The notes under the pieces were generated by a model. The model was given only the letters and a program-made list of their open reading frames with translations, was not told the origin of the DNA and searched no databases. The position numbers were made by a program, and so were the translations under genes. Positions 24,141 through 32,173 of a DNA stretch of 64,000 nucleotides are shown in pieces. The DNA lies in contig JAKPJZ010000201.1 of the NCBI GenBank assembly GCA_029553955.1, positions 1 through 64,000 on the forward strand. The letters are read 5' to 3'. Position 1 is the first letter of the stretch, and each line of letters opens with the position of its first letter. The DNA comes from Chloroflexota bacterium. GTDB taxonomy: Bacteria; Chloroflexota; Anaerolineae; SpSt-313.

Positions 24141-24995
24141 TCAGAGCTTGCCCGCCAGCATGCGTCGCGTGACGAGCGCGGCCCGGGCCAGGTTGGCGCG
24201 CGCACGGGCCAGGCTCCAGGCCTGCAGGACGAGCGGGCTGAGCTCGAGGGTGATGTCGCCCCGGAAGCCGTCGCGCGCCAGGGCGTGCAGCAAGGGCGCC
24301 AGCGGCAGCACGCCCTCGCCCGGCATCTGGTGATGCTTGACGTAACTGAAGAGCCACGGGCGGTCGAGCCAGCGTGGCGGGCGGCGCAGGTCGCTCAGGT
24401 GCACGTGGGCCAGCCGGTCGCGCATCAGCTCGTAGGTCTCTAGCAGCGGGTAGGGCGACGAGCCGGCGTGGGTGGTGTCGAGCGTCATGGTGACCCCGCA
24501 GCGCTCCGCCAGCCGGCGCAGCGCCGGGATGCGCCAGAACGGGTACAGGTGATCGCGGGGGGCGAAATAGCCCGGGTTCTCGATGGTGAGCTGCGTGCCT
24601 GTGCCCTCGAGACGCCGGCGCGCGTCGAGCATGCGGGCGACAAAGCCGGCGGCGCGGCTGCCATCGGGCTGCATGGCCTTGGGCGGGTGGACGACGATGG
24701 TCGACGCCCCCAGCGTGAGGGCCAGCTCGACGAGGCGCGGCAGCGCCTGGCGCTCGCGCTGCCAGCCGGGCAGCGCGAAGAGGGGCGGGTGCACGGCAAG
24801 CACGGGCATGCCAACCGCGGCGGCCAGGCGGGCGATGGACCGCGGCGAGCGCAGCAGCATCTCGGGTGCAACGTCGAGCTCGACGCCGTCGCAGCCGGCC
24901 TCGCGGGCCACCTCGAAGGCGCAGCGCAGCGGGTAGACGTAGAGGGCGCCGCTGGCAAAGAGCACGCGCGGGCCGCCATCCATTGCCTGGCTCAC
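24141..24995 (-). CDS. Sugar phosphate isomerase/epimerase family protein (xylose-isomerase-like TIM barrel)
   Basis: The 284-residue protein has the AP-endonuclease-2/xylose-isomerase-like barrel pattern. Motifs are EAGCDGVELDVAPE near 31, VLAVHPPLFALPG near 64, TQLTIENPGYFAP near 133 with the metal Glu, TMTLDTTHAGSS near 168 with Asp and His, and LAHVHLSDLR near 193. The family includes isomerases, epimerases and dehydratases of sugars; the exact substrate is not evident. The GTG start at 24995 overlaps the stop of nadD by 4 bp, so the two are translationally coupled. Confidence 0.8.
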   Translation of the reverse strand: MSQAMDGGPRVLFASGALYVYPLRCAFEVAREAGCDGVELDVAPEMLLRSPRSIARLAAAVGMPVLAVHPPLFALPGWQRERQALPRLVELALTLGASTIVVHPPKAMQPDGSRAAGFVARMLDARRRLEGTGTQLTIENPGYFAPRDHLYPFWRIPALRRLAERCGVTMTLDTTHAGSSPYPLLETYELMRDRLAHVHLSDLRRPPRWLDRPWLFSYVKHHQMPGEGVLPLAPLLHALARDGFRGDITLELSPLVLQAWSLARARANLARAALVTRRMLAGKL

Positions 24996-25618
24996 TGCGC
25001 CCCTGCCCCAGCCGCAGCGACTGGCCGGTAGAGCCCCTGCTCGCGGACATACGCCTCTACGCTATCTGGCACCTGGTAGCGGATCGGCAGGCCCGCGCAC
25101 ACGCGGCGCCGCAGGTCGTGCGAACTGATGCCGACCTCGGGCATGTCGAGCACGTGGGTGCGCGCCGAGAGGCCCGGCAGGGCCGCTTCGAGCGCCTGCA
25201 GGTCGGCGCAGAAGCCTGGCCGCGCCGCGACGGCGAGCTGGGCGCGTGCCAGAATGCCCGCCGGGTCACGCCAGGTGAGGATACTGGCCAGGGAGTCGAG
25301 CCCCATCAGGAAGAAGAGCTCGGCCTCGGGGCCCAGCGCCTGCTGCAAGTGCGCCAGGGTATCGACGGTGTACGACGGCCCGGGCCGGGTGAGTTCCACC
25401 TCCGAGATGGCGAAGGCGGGGTTCGAGGCGATGGCCAGTTGCACCATGCGCAGGCGGCCGGCCACGGGCGAGTAGGGCTGGCCCAGCTTGTGTGGCGGGT
25501 CTTTGGCTGGGATAAAGAGCACCCGCGCGAGCTGCAGGCGCACGCGCGCCTCTTCGGCCAGCATCAGATGGCCGTAGTGGATCGGATCGAAGGTACCACC
25601 GAGCACGCCGATTCTCAA
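24992..25618 (-). CDS. nadD: Nicotinate-nucleotide adenylyltransferase
   Basis: The product transfers AMP from ATP to nicotinate mononucleotide, the penultimate step of NAD synthesis. The nucleotidyltransferase signature GGTFDPIHYGHLMLAEEA opens the protein and ISSHDLRRR near 165 corresponds to the family ISSTxIR motif, with His in place of Thr. From the TTG at 25618 it is 209 residues, the usual length. The frame is open 38 codons further upstream, but that part is derived from a repeat and has no similarity; an ATG at 25651 is the alternative. A 4-bp overlap joins it to the epimerase-like gene. Confidence 0.88.
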   Translation of the reverse strand: MRIGVLGGTFDPIHYGHLMLAEEARVRLQLARVLFIPAKDPPHKLGQPYSPVAGRLRMVQLAIASNPAFAISEVELTRPGPSYTVDTLAHLQQALGPEAELFFLMGLDSLASILTWRDPAGILARAQLAVAARPGFCADLQALEAALPGLSARTHVLDMPEVGISSHDLRRRVCAGLPIRYQVPDSVEAYVREQGLYRPVAAAGAGAQ

Positions 25619-25648
25619 GGATACATACCCCGGACTCCAGGGAGCGGG

Positions 25649-25753
25649 CATACGTGATGCGTGATACGCGATGCGTGACCCGCCACTGAACGCAGAGAGG
25701 GTTGCGCAGCGCACGTGCTCCTTACGTATCACGCCTCAGGTATCACGCATGAC
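25649..25753. repeat. gtatcacgc-type repeat between nadD and obgE
   Basis: GTGATGCGTGATACGCGATG (from about 25654) on one side and GTATCACGCCTCAGGTATCA on the other form an imperfect inverted repeat made of short atcacgc units. It separates the obgE stop from the likely nadD start. Confidence 0.5.
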
Positions 25754-25757
25754 GCCC

Positions 25758-27026
25758 CTACTCCCATTCAAGTTCAACGTTTCCGATGCGCACGGTGTCG
25801 CCGCTGGCCACGCCGGCCTCCTCCAGCGCCCGCTGGGCACCCGAAGCGCGCAGGATGCGCTGGAAGCGGTCGACGGCTTCTTCGTTGCCCCAGGGGGTCA
25901 TGGCCGCTGCCCGCTCGATGCGCTCGCCTTCCAGGCGGTAGGCGCCGTCGGGCTCCCGGCGCACGCGGATGGCCTCTTCGGGGCGCTCGTGGGGCCGCAG
26001 GACGGGCACGGCCTCCACCGGCGCCGGCGGCGGGGCGGCGGCAAGGAGCACGGCCACACGGCGCAAGAGGTCCCGCGTGCCTTCGCCCGTGACTGCCGAG
26101 ATGGCCATGGCCTCGGCGCCCGCCGCCTCGAGCGCCAGGCGCAGCTCGGGCCAGCGCTCGCGCACCTCGGGCACGTCCATCTTGTTCACCGCTACCACCT
26201 GGGGCTTGCGGGCCAGCTCGGCGTCGAAGAGCTGCAGCTCCTGGTTGATCTGGTGCCAGTCGGCCAGGGGGTCGTCGGCGAGGCCGTTGAGCAGGTGGAT
26301 GATGACGCGCGTGCGCTCGATGTGGCGCAAAAAGCTGGTGCCCAGGCCGGCGCCGGCGTGCGCGCCCTCGATGAGGCCGGGGATATCGGCCAGGACCAGG
26401 GCCTGCCGGTCGACCTCGGCCACGCCCAGGTTGGGCACCAGGGTGGTGAAGGGATAGTCGGCGATCTTGGGCCGCGCCGCGCTCACCGCGGCGAGCAGGG
26501 TCGACTTGCCGGCGTTGGGCATGCCCACGATGCCCACGTCGGCGAGCAGGCGCAGCTCGAGCTGGAGCCAGTGCTCATGGCCGGGCTCGCCGTTCTCGGC
26601 GGTGCGCGGCGCCTGGTTGGTAGCCGTGGCAAATGAGGCGTTGCCGCGGCCGCCGCGGCCGCCGCGGGCCACGAGCAGGCGCTGGCCGTTCTCCACCAGG
26701 TCGCCCAAGACGTTGCCCTCGGCGTCGCGCACAATCGTGCCCACCGGCACGGGGATCTCCAGGTTGGCCCCGCGCGCGCCCTGCTTGTCTTTGCTGCCGC
26801 CGTGGACGCCACGCTCGGCCCGGAAGTGGCTGCGCCGCTTGAACTCGATGAGCGTGGTCACATGCGCTGTCGCCACCAGGTAGACGTCGCCGCCCGCACC
26901 GCCGTTGCCGCCGTTGGGCCCGCCATAGGGCACGTACTTTTCGCGGCGAAAGCTGACACAGCCCGAGCCGCCGTCGCCGCTGCGCACATAGATTCTGGCC
27001 TCGTCGAAGAAGAGACCTTGCTGCAT
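25758..27026 (-). CDS. obgE: GTPase Obg/CgtA
   Basis: The 422-residue ribosome-associated GTPase has three domains. The Gly-rich Obg fold (1-158) begins FFDEARIYVRSGDGGSGCVS and contains GGPNGGNGGAGGD. The GTPase domain has G1 GMPNAGKST near 167, switch region DIPGLIEGAH near 214 and G4 NKMD near 285. A C-terminal OCT domain ends near residue 420 with GVASGDTVRIGNVELEWE. It acts in large-subunit assembly and stress control. A sigma-70-type promoter at 27056-27084 lies close upstream, so this gene starts the obgE-nadD-epimerase transcript. Confidence 0.95.
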   Translation of the reverse strand: MQQGLFFDEARIYVRSGDGGSGCVSFRREKYVPYGGPNGGNGGAGGDVYLVATAHVTTLIEFKRRSHFRAERGVHGGSKDKQGARGANLEIPVPVGTIVRDAEGNVLGDLVENGQRLLVARGGRGGRGNASFATATNQAPRTAENGEPGHEHWLQLELRLLADVGIVGMPNAGKSTLLAAVSAARPKIADYPFTTLVPNLGVAEVDRQALVLADIPGLIEGAHAGAGLGTSFLRHIERTRVIIHLLNGLADDPLADWHQINQELQLFDAELARKPQVVAVNKMDVPEVRERWPELRLALEAAGAEAMAISAVTGEGTRDLLRRVAVLLAAAPPPAPVEAVPVLRPHERPEEAIRVRREPDGAYRLEGERIERAAAMTPWGNEEAVDRFQRILRASGAQRALEEAGVASGDTVRIGNVELEWE

Positions 27027-27055
27027 GATCTGCCACCGCCTGCTGTTCTCGCGCT

Positions 27056-27084
27056 AGCATACTCTCAAGCAGAGGGTGTGTCAA
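27056..27084 (-). promoter_or_regulatory. Promoter of obgE
   Basis: On the minus strand TTGACA (27084-27079) and TATGCT (27061-27056) are separated by 17 bp, 30 bp ahead of the ATG at 27026. The array of tandem repeats starts 18 bp further upstream. Confidence 0.7.
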
Positions 27085-27101
27085 GGTGTGTGTTCGGCGG
27101 G

Positions 27102-27404
27102 CCTACCCGGCAAGAGCCCGCGACCGGCTACGGCGCTTCGCATGCCCCCGGTACGGATCCCCTTTGTGGGGTTTAGGCGGGCCGGTCTGCGCGTCCGGCG
27201 GCCCTACCCGGCAAGAGCCCGCGACCGGCTACGGCGCTTCGCATGCCCCCGGTACGGATCCCCTTTGTGGGGTTTAGGCGGGCCGGTCTGCGCGTCCGGC
27301 GGGCCTACCCGGCAAGAGCCCGCGACCGGCTACGGCGCTTCGCATGCCCCCGGTACGGATCCCCTTTGTGGGGTTTAGGCGGGCCGGTCTGCGCGTCCGG
27401 CGGC
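27102..27404. repeat. Three tandem copies of a 101-bp unit
   Basis: Units begin CCTACCCGGCAAGAGCCCGC at 27102, 27203 and 27304, an exact 101-bp period with very few differences. Each unit, read on the minus strand, contains CCGTACCGGGGGCATGCGAA, which resembles the trailing flank of the palindrome-core element. Each ends with GGGGTTTAGGCGGGCCGG, the outer arm of the palindrome at 27366. The array is thus an amplified half-element. Open frames through it are repeat artefacts. Confidence 0.9.
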
Positions 27405-27451
27405 CCCGCGGGGCCGCCGGACGCGCAGACCGGCCCGCCTAAACCCCACAA
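27366..27451. repeat. 86-bp perfect palindrome closing the 101-bp array
   Basis: Perfect two-fold symmetry about CCCCGCGGGG (27404-27413), no loop. Its left arm is the end of the third tandem unit; the right arm exists only here. It stops 16 bp before the stop codon of the UroD-family gene. Confidence 0.9.
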
Positions 27452-27466
27452 GGATTGGGGTAGACG

Positions 27467-28438
27467 TCAGTAGGCTCCTTCGCGTCGCCAGACGTCCATC
27501 ATGAGATCGTAGCGCTCGAGCGGCATGCCGGTGTAGACGCAGTTCGACGTGGAAAAGACATAGCCGCCGCCGGGCATGCCGTGTTGCAGGGCGTAGCGCG
27601 CTGAGGCGACCACCTCCTCGTCGGTCCCCGTCTGCAGCAGGCCGCAGTTGACGTTGCCGATGAGGCACACCTGGCGGCCGTACTGTTCCTTGACGGCGGC
27701 GATGTCGACGCCGGCCTGGGGGTCGAGCGAGTGCAGCGCGTGCGGCCGGCAGGCGACGAGTTGGTCGATGATAGGCATAATGTTGCCGTCGGTGTGCTTG
27801 ATGGTGTAAAAGCCCAGCTCGCGGTAGCCCGCAATCAGCCGCGCCAGGTAGGGGGTGACGAACTCGGCGAACTGGGCCGGGCTGAGGAAGGGGCCGGTGT
27901 TCAGGCAATAGTCGCTGCACAGGGCGTAGCCGTCAAAGAGCCCCTGGCCGGCGAGCGGTGCCACACTCGCGAGGCGGGCATCGGCCAGCCAAGCCTGCGC
28001 GTCTTTGACCTGCTGCGGCTCGTCGGCCAGGGTGTAGCAGAGCCGGGCCATCTCGTCACCGCCGGGCACGGCGAGGGTCGTGTCGCCATGGCAGCAGAGA
28101 AAGAACTCGTTGCCGCTAGTCTCGCGGATGGCCTCGGCGATGCGCTGTTCGCCGTCGGGTAGCCCATCGGGCGCGTGGACGAAAATGGCCGCGTGGCCAT
28201 AGTGCCGCGCAGTGTCGATGTAGACGCGGGCGCAATCGGCCACCTGCAGCCGCTGCTCGCGGGTGCTCATCTGATCCCACTGGCCAAAGCTGCGGTGCGT
28301 AGGGTGCACCTGGCCCAAGAGTTCCATCGTCAGAAAGAAGACGAGCTCGAAGGTCGGCACGTGGCCGGGGGGCTGCTGGCCCTCTAGGGCCATGATGAAG
28401 CGTTCTCGCGGCGTTAGCGGGCTGCCCGGTCCTTCCAT
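27467..28438 (-). CDS. Uroporphyrinogen decarboxylase family protein
   Basis: The 323-residue protein has the UroD-like barrel: TPRERFIMALEGQQPPGHVP at the N-terminus, DEMARLCYTLADEPQQVKD near 146, YTIKHTDGNIMPIID near 222 and HSLDPQAGVDI near 245. Members of this branch are usually not HemE but corrinoid-dependent methyltransferases or related barrels; HemE-specific residues near the N-terminus are not seen. No corrinoid protein is encoded nearby, so the substrate is unknown. The ATG at 28438 has AAAGGAG six bases upstream. Confidence 0.8.
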   Translation of the reverse strand: MEGPGSPLTPRERFIMALEGQQPPGHVPTFELVFFLTMELLGQVHPTHRSFGQWDQMSTREQRLQVADCARVYIDTARHYGHAAIFVHAPDGLPDGEQRIAEAIRETSGNEFFLCCHGDTTLAVPGGDEMARLCYTLADEPQQVKDAQAWLADARLASVAPLAGQGLFDGYALCSDYCLNTGPFLSPAQFAEFVTPYLARLIAGYRELGFYTIKHTDGNIMPIIDQLVACRPHALHSLDPQAGVDIAAVKEQYGRQVCLIGNVNCGLLQTGTDEEVVASARYALQHGMPGGGYVFSTSNCVYTGMPLERYDLMMDVWRREGAY

Positions 28439-28825
28439 TGGGGGCTCCTTTCTGTAGGTGAGCACATTATAGCAGCCTGCGGGGCATATCCCAGAATCGC
28501 CCGGGCCACATGCCGGTGGCTGGGAGACACCTGACAGGTCTCCGGAGGCCTGTCAGGTGTCCCAGCCACACTGCGGCTGTTGAGAAACTGCCCGTTTGTC
28601 ATTGCGAGGAGGCGGCCGCAGCCGCCGACGAAGCAATCTCAACGCCGGACATGGAGTTGCCTCGCTCCGCTCGCAACCAAGGGATTGCTTCGTCGGCTGC
28701 GGCCTCCTCGCAATGACAGCAGTAGTTTCTGTGCTTGCACAGGCTGCACCGCGGCCTGGGATACTCGCAATGACAGGCTGAGCAGTGACGAACGGACGCG
28801 GAGCATGCGACTGGCAATTGCATAT
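28439..28825. other. Intergenic region with two repeat types
   Basis: 28517-28567 is an imperfect gacctgtcagg-type palindrome (CACCTGACAGGTCTCC). 28598-28717 is a tcattgcgag-type inverted-repeat element with 35- to 41-bp arms. 28680-28777 is the inverted counterpart of the sequence at 19548-19643. No gene is visible. Confidence 0.7.
28598..28777. repeat. tcattgcgag-type inverted-repeat element plus fused partner
   Basis: Arms 28598-28638 and 28683-28717 (GTCATTGCGAGGAGGC ends) are inverted copies. The right arm runs on into ACAGCAGTAGTTTCTGTGC and GGGATACTCGCAATGACAGG, which matches 19548-19643 in reverse. It is a composite of two dispersed repeats. Confidence 0.85.
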
Positions 28826-28854
28826 TTGACACGGCAATCGCTTTGTGCTAACAT
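28826..28854 (+). promoter_or_regulatory. Promoter of the csp leader
   Basis: A near-consensus promoter: TTGACA (28826-28831), 17-bp spacer, TAACAT (28849-28854). Transcription should begin near 28861, about 170 nt ahead of the csp start codon. Confidence 0.8.
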
Positions 28855-28860
28855 TCACAA

Positions 28861-28938
28861 TGTGCATTGCCAGATGTATGCACGAACTCTAGGTGGCGCC
28901 CGAACCGCGAAGGCTGGGCACAGCCTCCGCGGTTTTTT
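28861..28938 (+). ncRNA. csp leader RNA / attenuator, possibly a free small RNA
   Basis: Between the promoter and csp lie two hairpins. The first pairs GTGCAT with ATGCAC (28862-28883). The second is a full intrinsic terminator: AACCGCG-aa-GGCTG, loop GGCA, the complementary arms, then six T (28903-28938). RNA ending here would be about 78 nt. Read-through would give a leader of about 170 nt for the cold-shock gene, so the element may be an attenuator or temperature switch. Confidence 0.65.
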
Positions 28939-29031
28939 GGCGCCCGGCGGTCCGCGCGCGCTGGCGGGAGTGCACAAGTATCTCCCCACACTGGTTCGGG
29001 GCACTGTTTCTTCAGAAGGAGGATCCAGTCA

Positions 29032-29253
29032 GTGGCAGAGCGAGTGACGGGTCGGGTGAAGTGGTTCAGCCGGGTCAAGGGCTATGGTTTCATCCAGCCA
29101 GACGCGGATGGTGCGGAAGACGTTTTCGTGCACTATTCCGCCATTGCGGGTGAGGGGTTCCGCAATCTCGATCAGGGCGAGCGCGTCGAGTTCACCATCG
29201 AAGACAGCCCCAAGGGGCCCCAGGCCGCTAACGTGGTGAAGCTGCCGGAGTAA
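29032..29253 (+). CDS. csp: Cold-shock protein
   Basis: The 73-residue protein is a single cold-shock domain with both RNA-binding motifs: [18 protein letters not shown] (RNP1-like) and [10 protein letters not shown] (RNP2). It binds single-stranded RNA or DNA and acts as an RNA chaperone. The start is GTG at 29032 with AAGGAGG nine bases upstream. A strong promoter, a structured leader with a terminator, and a 3' terminator at 29272 make it an independent, probably heavily regulated unit. Confidence 0.95.
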   Translation: MAERVTGRVKWFSRVKGYGFIQPDADGAEDVFVHYSAIAGEGFRNLDQGERVEFTIEDSPKGPQAANVVKLPE

Positions 29254-29271
29254 CAATCCGCAGACTAACCC

Positions 29272-29312
29272 CAAGCCCCGGTTCGTAGCACGAACCGGGG
29301 CTTGTTCTATTC
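29272..29312 (+). terminator. Intrinsic terminator after csp
   Basis: CAAGCCCCGGTTCG (29272-29285) pairs perfectly with 29291-29304 across a 5-nt loop and is followed by TTCTATT. It lies 19 bp after the stop codon. Confidence 0.85.
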
Positions 29313-29323
29313 TCGGTGAACCC

Positions 29324-29351
29324 TAGACAGGTCACTGGAATTGGCTATAAT
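29324..29351 (+). promoter_or_regulatory. Promoter of the hisS operon
   Basis: TAGACA (29324-29329) and TATAAT (29346-29351) with a 16-bp spacer, 38 bp ahead of the hisS start codon. Confidence 0.7.
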
Positions 29352-29389
29352 CATGGCATCATTGTTCCAGTGTAAGGAAGGGACGAGAC

Positions 29390-30670
29390 GTGTACCAAGC
29401 ACCGCGAGGGACGCAGGACGTCCTGCCGGAAGATCAGCCCTACCTGGCGACTATCGAGGCGGCGATCCGCCGCATGGCAGGCCTCTACGGCTACCGCCGC
29501 ATGGACACGCCGATCTTTGAGGCCACGAGCCTCTTCGTGCGCGGCGTCGGCGAGGGCACCGATATCGTCGACAAAGAGATGTATACGTTCGAGGACAAGG
29601 GCGGCGATTCGTTGACGCTGCGGCCCGAGTACACCGCCGGCATTATGCGCGCTTATCTCGAGCACGGCATGCACACGCGCCCGCAGCCGGTCAAGGTCTA
29701 TACCATTGGGCCCATCTTCCGCTACGAGCGCCCGCAGGCCGGCCGCTTTCGCCAGCACACCCAGGTCGATGTGGAGGCCATCGGTGAGAGCGACCCGGCG
29801 CTCGACGTGGAGATCATGAGCTTTGCGGCCCAGCTCTACAGCGAGCTGGGCTTTACGGGGCTGTCGTTCCAGGTCAACAGCATCGGCTGCCCCGTCTGCC
29901 GGCCGGGCTATGTGCACAGCCTGGTGCAATACTACCAACAGCACCGCGAGGCCGTGTGCCCCGATTGCCGGCGACGCCTGGCGCGCAACCCGCTGCGCCT
30001 GCTCGACTGCAAGGAGGAGCGCTGCCAGCCGGTGATCGAGGCCGCGCCGCGGGTGGAGCATGACCTCTGCCCCGAGTGCTCGCGGCACTTTGCATTGGTG
30101 CTGAACTACCTCGACCGGCTGGGCCGGCCCTATGTGCTCAACCATCGCCTGGTGCGCGGGCTCGACTATTACACGCGCACCGTGTTCGAGGTCTGGGCGC
30201 AGGGCATCGGCGCGCAGAACGCCCTGGGCGGTGGCGGCCGCTACGACGGCCTGGCCCAGGCCATTGGCGGCCCGCATACGCCCGCCGTGGGCTTTGCCTC
30301 GGGGATCGAGCGGGCGGTGCTGTTGATGCGCGAGCAAGAGCTGGCCGTGGCCGCCACGCCCGAGCCGCCGCTCCTGGTGGCGACGCAGGGCGACGAGGCC
30401 AAGGCGGCCGGCGTGAGCCTGGTGAACGCCTGGCGCGGGCGCGGCGTGGGCGCCGGCCTTTCCTTTGGCGAGCGCAGCCTGCGCGCCCAACTGCGCCAGG
30501 CCAACCGCGCGGGCAGCCGCTACGTTGTGATCATCGGCCCCGAAGAGATGGCGGCGGGCGTCGCAGCGGTGCGCGACATGGCGAGCGGCGAGCAGGAGAC
30601 GCTGCCGCTGGCCGTCGTCGTCGAGGCGCTGAGCGCCCGGGTGCAACCCACACAGGAGCGGGATGGCTGA
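29390..30670 (+). CDS. hisS: Histidyl-tRNA synthetase
   Basis: The 426-residue class II synthetase charges tRNA-His. Motifs are complete: APRGTQDVLPED at the start, LTLRPEYTAGIMRAYLEHG near 77, FRYERPQAGRFRQHTQVD near 106 (motif 2), RGLDYYTRTVFEVWAQG near 258 (His-specific), GGGGRYDGLAQAIGG near 280 and the C-terminal anticodon-binding domain from about 330. Four Cys pairs in the insertion at 165-230 (CPVC, CPDC, CKEERC, CPEC) are usual in this bacterial group. GTG at 29390 follows AAGGAAGGG. Its end overlaps nadK by 8 bp. Confidence 0.96.
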   Translation: MYQAPRGTQDVLPEDQPYLATIEAAIRRMAGLYGYRRMDTPIFEATSLFVRGVGEGTDIVDKEMYTFEDKGGDSLTLRPEYTAGIMRAYLEHGMHTRPQPVKVYTIGPIFRYERPQAGRFRQHTQVDVEAIGESDPALDVEIMSFAAQLYSELGFTGLSFQVNSIGCPVCRPGYVHSLVQYYQQHREAVCPDCRRRLARNPLRLLDCKEERCQPVIEAAPRVEHDLCPECSRHFALVLNYLDRLGRPYVLNHRLVRGLDYYTRTVFEVWAQGIGAQNALGGGGRYDGLAQAIGGPHTPAVGFASGIERAVLLMREQELAVAATPEPPLLVATQGDEAKAAGVSLVNAWRGRGVGAGLSFGERSLRAQLRQANRAGSRYVVIIGPEEMAAGVAAVRDMASGEQETLPLAVVVEALSARVQPTQERDG

Positions 30671-31553
30671 ACTCTGTAGCGACGGCGTAGCCGCGCCCAT
30701 GGGCGCCAGGTTCGTGCGGCGGGTTGGCATCCTGACCCACCCGCGCCTGCCCGAGACCAACGAGATCGCCGCTGACCTGGCTGCGCGTCTGGCGGGCCTG
30801 GGCGTCTCCAGCGAGGTCAGCGCGCAGCTCGACTCGGGCCCCCTGGCCGAGCAACTGCTGACTCTTGACTGCCTGGTCACGCTCGGCGGCGACGGCACCA
30901 TCGTGCGCGCGGCGCGGGCCGTGGCGGGGACGGCGGTGCCCGTCCTGGGCATCAACCTGGGCCAGCTTGGCTTCTTGGCGGAGCTGCAGCCCTCCGAGAT
31001 CGCCGGGCGGCTCGAGGCCCTGGCGCGCGGCGAGTTCCGCATCGAGGAACGCGGCCTGTTGCGTGCGACGCTGACCACGGCCGGCGGCGAACGCAGCACC
31101 TTCGATGCGCTGAACGATGCGGTGGTGGCGCGGGGCGAGCGCGTGCGCGTCATCGCCGTGGCCGTCTCCATCGATGGCCAGCCGTTCACGACCTACCGCG
31201 CCGATGGGGTCATCGTGGCCACGGCCACCGGCTCCACCGCCTATTCCCTGTCGGTCGGCGGGCCCATTCTGGCGCCCAGCCTCTGTGGCCTCATCATCGT
31301 GCCGGTGGCGCCGCACCTGATGCCCACGCGGGCGCTGGTCGTGCCCGGCTCCACCGCCATCCGCCTGCTGCTGGGCGCCGAGTACCAGGCCGTCCTCAGC
31401 ATCGATGGCCAGGTCGACCGGGCGCTGGCGGGCGGCGATGTGGTCAGCATCACGCAGAGCCCCAAGCACGCCGGCTTTGTGCGCTTTGGGCCGCCCGCGG
31501 ATTTCTATGGCACCCTGTTTCGGAGGTTACGATGGGCGGCACCCCGCCAGTAG
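30663..31553 (+). CDS. nadK: NAD kinase
   Basis: The 296-residue enzyme makes NADP from NAD. It has the family GGDGT motif (VTLGGDGTIVRAARAVAG near 75), the NDAVVARG segment near 151, the dinucleotide loop ATGSTAYSLSVGGPI near 186 and PVAPHLMPTRALVVP near 214. Start ATG at 30663 lies inside hisS (8-bp overlap) and its end overlaps the next gene by 22 bp, so hisS, nadK and the zinc-finger membrane protein form one tightly packed operon. Confidence 0.95.
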   Translation: MAELCSDGVAAPMGARFVRRVGILTHPRLPETNEIAADLAARLAGLGVSSEVSAQLDSGPLAEQLLTLDCLVTLGGDGTIVRAARAVAGTAVPVLGINLGQLGFLAELQPSEIAGRLEALARGEFRIEERGLLRATLTTAGGERSTFDALNDAVVARGERVRVIAVAVSIDGQPFTTYRADGVIVATATGSTAYSLSVGGPILAPSLCGLIIVPVAPHLMPTRALVVPGSTAIRLLLGAEYQAVLSIDGQVDRALAGGDVVSITQSPKHAGFVRFGPPADFYGTLFRRLRWAAPRQ

Positions 31554-32074
31554 CGGAATCCGACGCGCTCTATTGCGCCAACCATCCGGCGGTGGAGACT
31601 CTGCTCCGCTGCAACAAGTGTGGCAAGCCGATCTGCCAGCGCTGCGGCATCCGCACGCCGGTGGGCATCCGCTGCCGCGAGTGCGCCCAACTGCGCCGGC
31701 CGCCCATGTATGCGCTGGGGCCGCAGCACTACCTGCTGACGGCGCTGGTGGCCCTGCCGGCTTCGTTCCTGGCGGGCCTGGTGATGCAGCAGGTCGGCCC
31801 GTTCTTCGCCTTCTTCCTGGGCGGCGCGGTGGGTGGCCTGATCGCCGAGGTCGTCTACCGGGCCACCCACAAGCGCGGCCAGGGGCTGGCCTGGGTGGTG
31901 AGCGGCTGCATCCTGCTCGGCGCGCTGGCCAGCGCCGGGGCACTGGTCTTCTTTATGCCGGGCGCCCCGCTCGCGGCGCTGCTGAACCCGCAGGTGCTCC
32001 TGAGCCTCATCATGCGCTCGAACGTGGTCTATGTCGTCCTGGCCATCGCCGCAGCCTTCGCCCGTCTGAGATAG
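31532..32074 (+). CDS. B-box-like zinc-finger membrane protein
   Basis: The 180-residue protein starts with a cytoplasmic B-box-type zinc finger (CANHPAVETLLRCNKCGKPI then CQRCGIRTPVGIRCREC, residues about 15-52). Three to four hydrophobic helices follow (about 68-88, 90-112, 124-145, 158-178). Proteins with this N-terminal finger and membrane tail are common and unstudied, and some carry a rhomboid domain instead; no rhomboid serine motif is present here. It overlaps nadK, so it is co-expressed, but a function in NADP metabolism is not implied. The start at 31532 follows CGGAGG. Confidence 0.75.
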   Translation: MGGTPPVAESDALYCANHPAVETLLRCNKCGKPICQRCGIRTPVGIRCRECAQLRRPPMYALGPQHYLLTALVALPASFLAGLVMQQVGPFFAFFLGGAVGGLIAEVVYRATHKRGQGLAWVVSGCILLGALASAGALVFFMPGAPLAALLNPQVLLSLIMRSNVVYVVLAIAAAFARLR

Positions 32075-32084
32075 GTGATCAGGA

Positions 32085-32140
32085 TGCACCGGGGGGGTGC
32101 GGAGCGTGAGACCCGGTCGCACCGTGGGCTGTTCGCTCTG
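32085..32140. repeat. Trailing-flank fragment of the palindrome-core element
   Basis: GCACCGGGGGGGTGCGGAGC followed by GTGAGACCCGGTCGCACC resembles the trailing flank seen at 35366-35405. No palindrome is attached. It lies between the zinc-finger gene and recN. Confidence 0.5.
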
Positions 32141-32173
32141 CCAGGCCGTTTATGCCAGTAGGATGGAACAGCA

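Noticed and set aside
27102-27404. 101-bp array considered as a CRISPR or as a repeat protein gene
   Set aside because: Only three near-identical contiguous units; the 101-bp period shifts the reading frame, so no repeat protein results.
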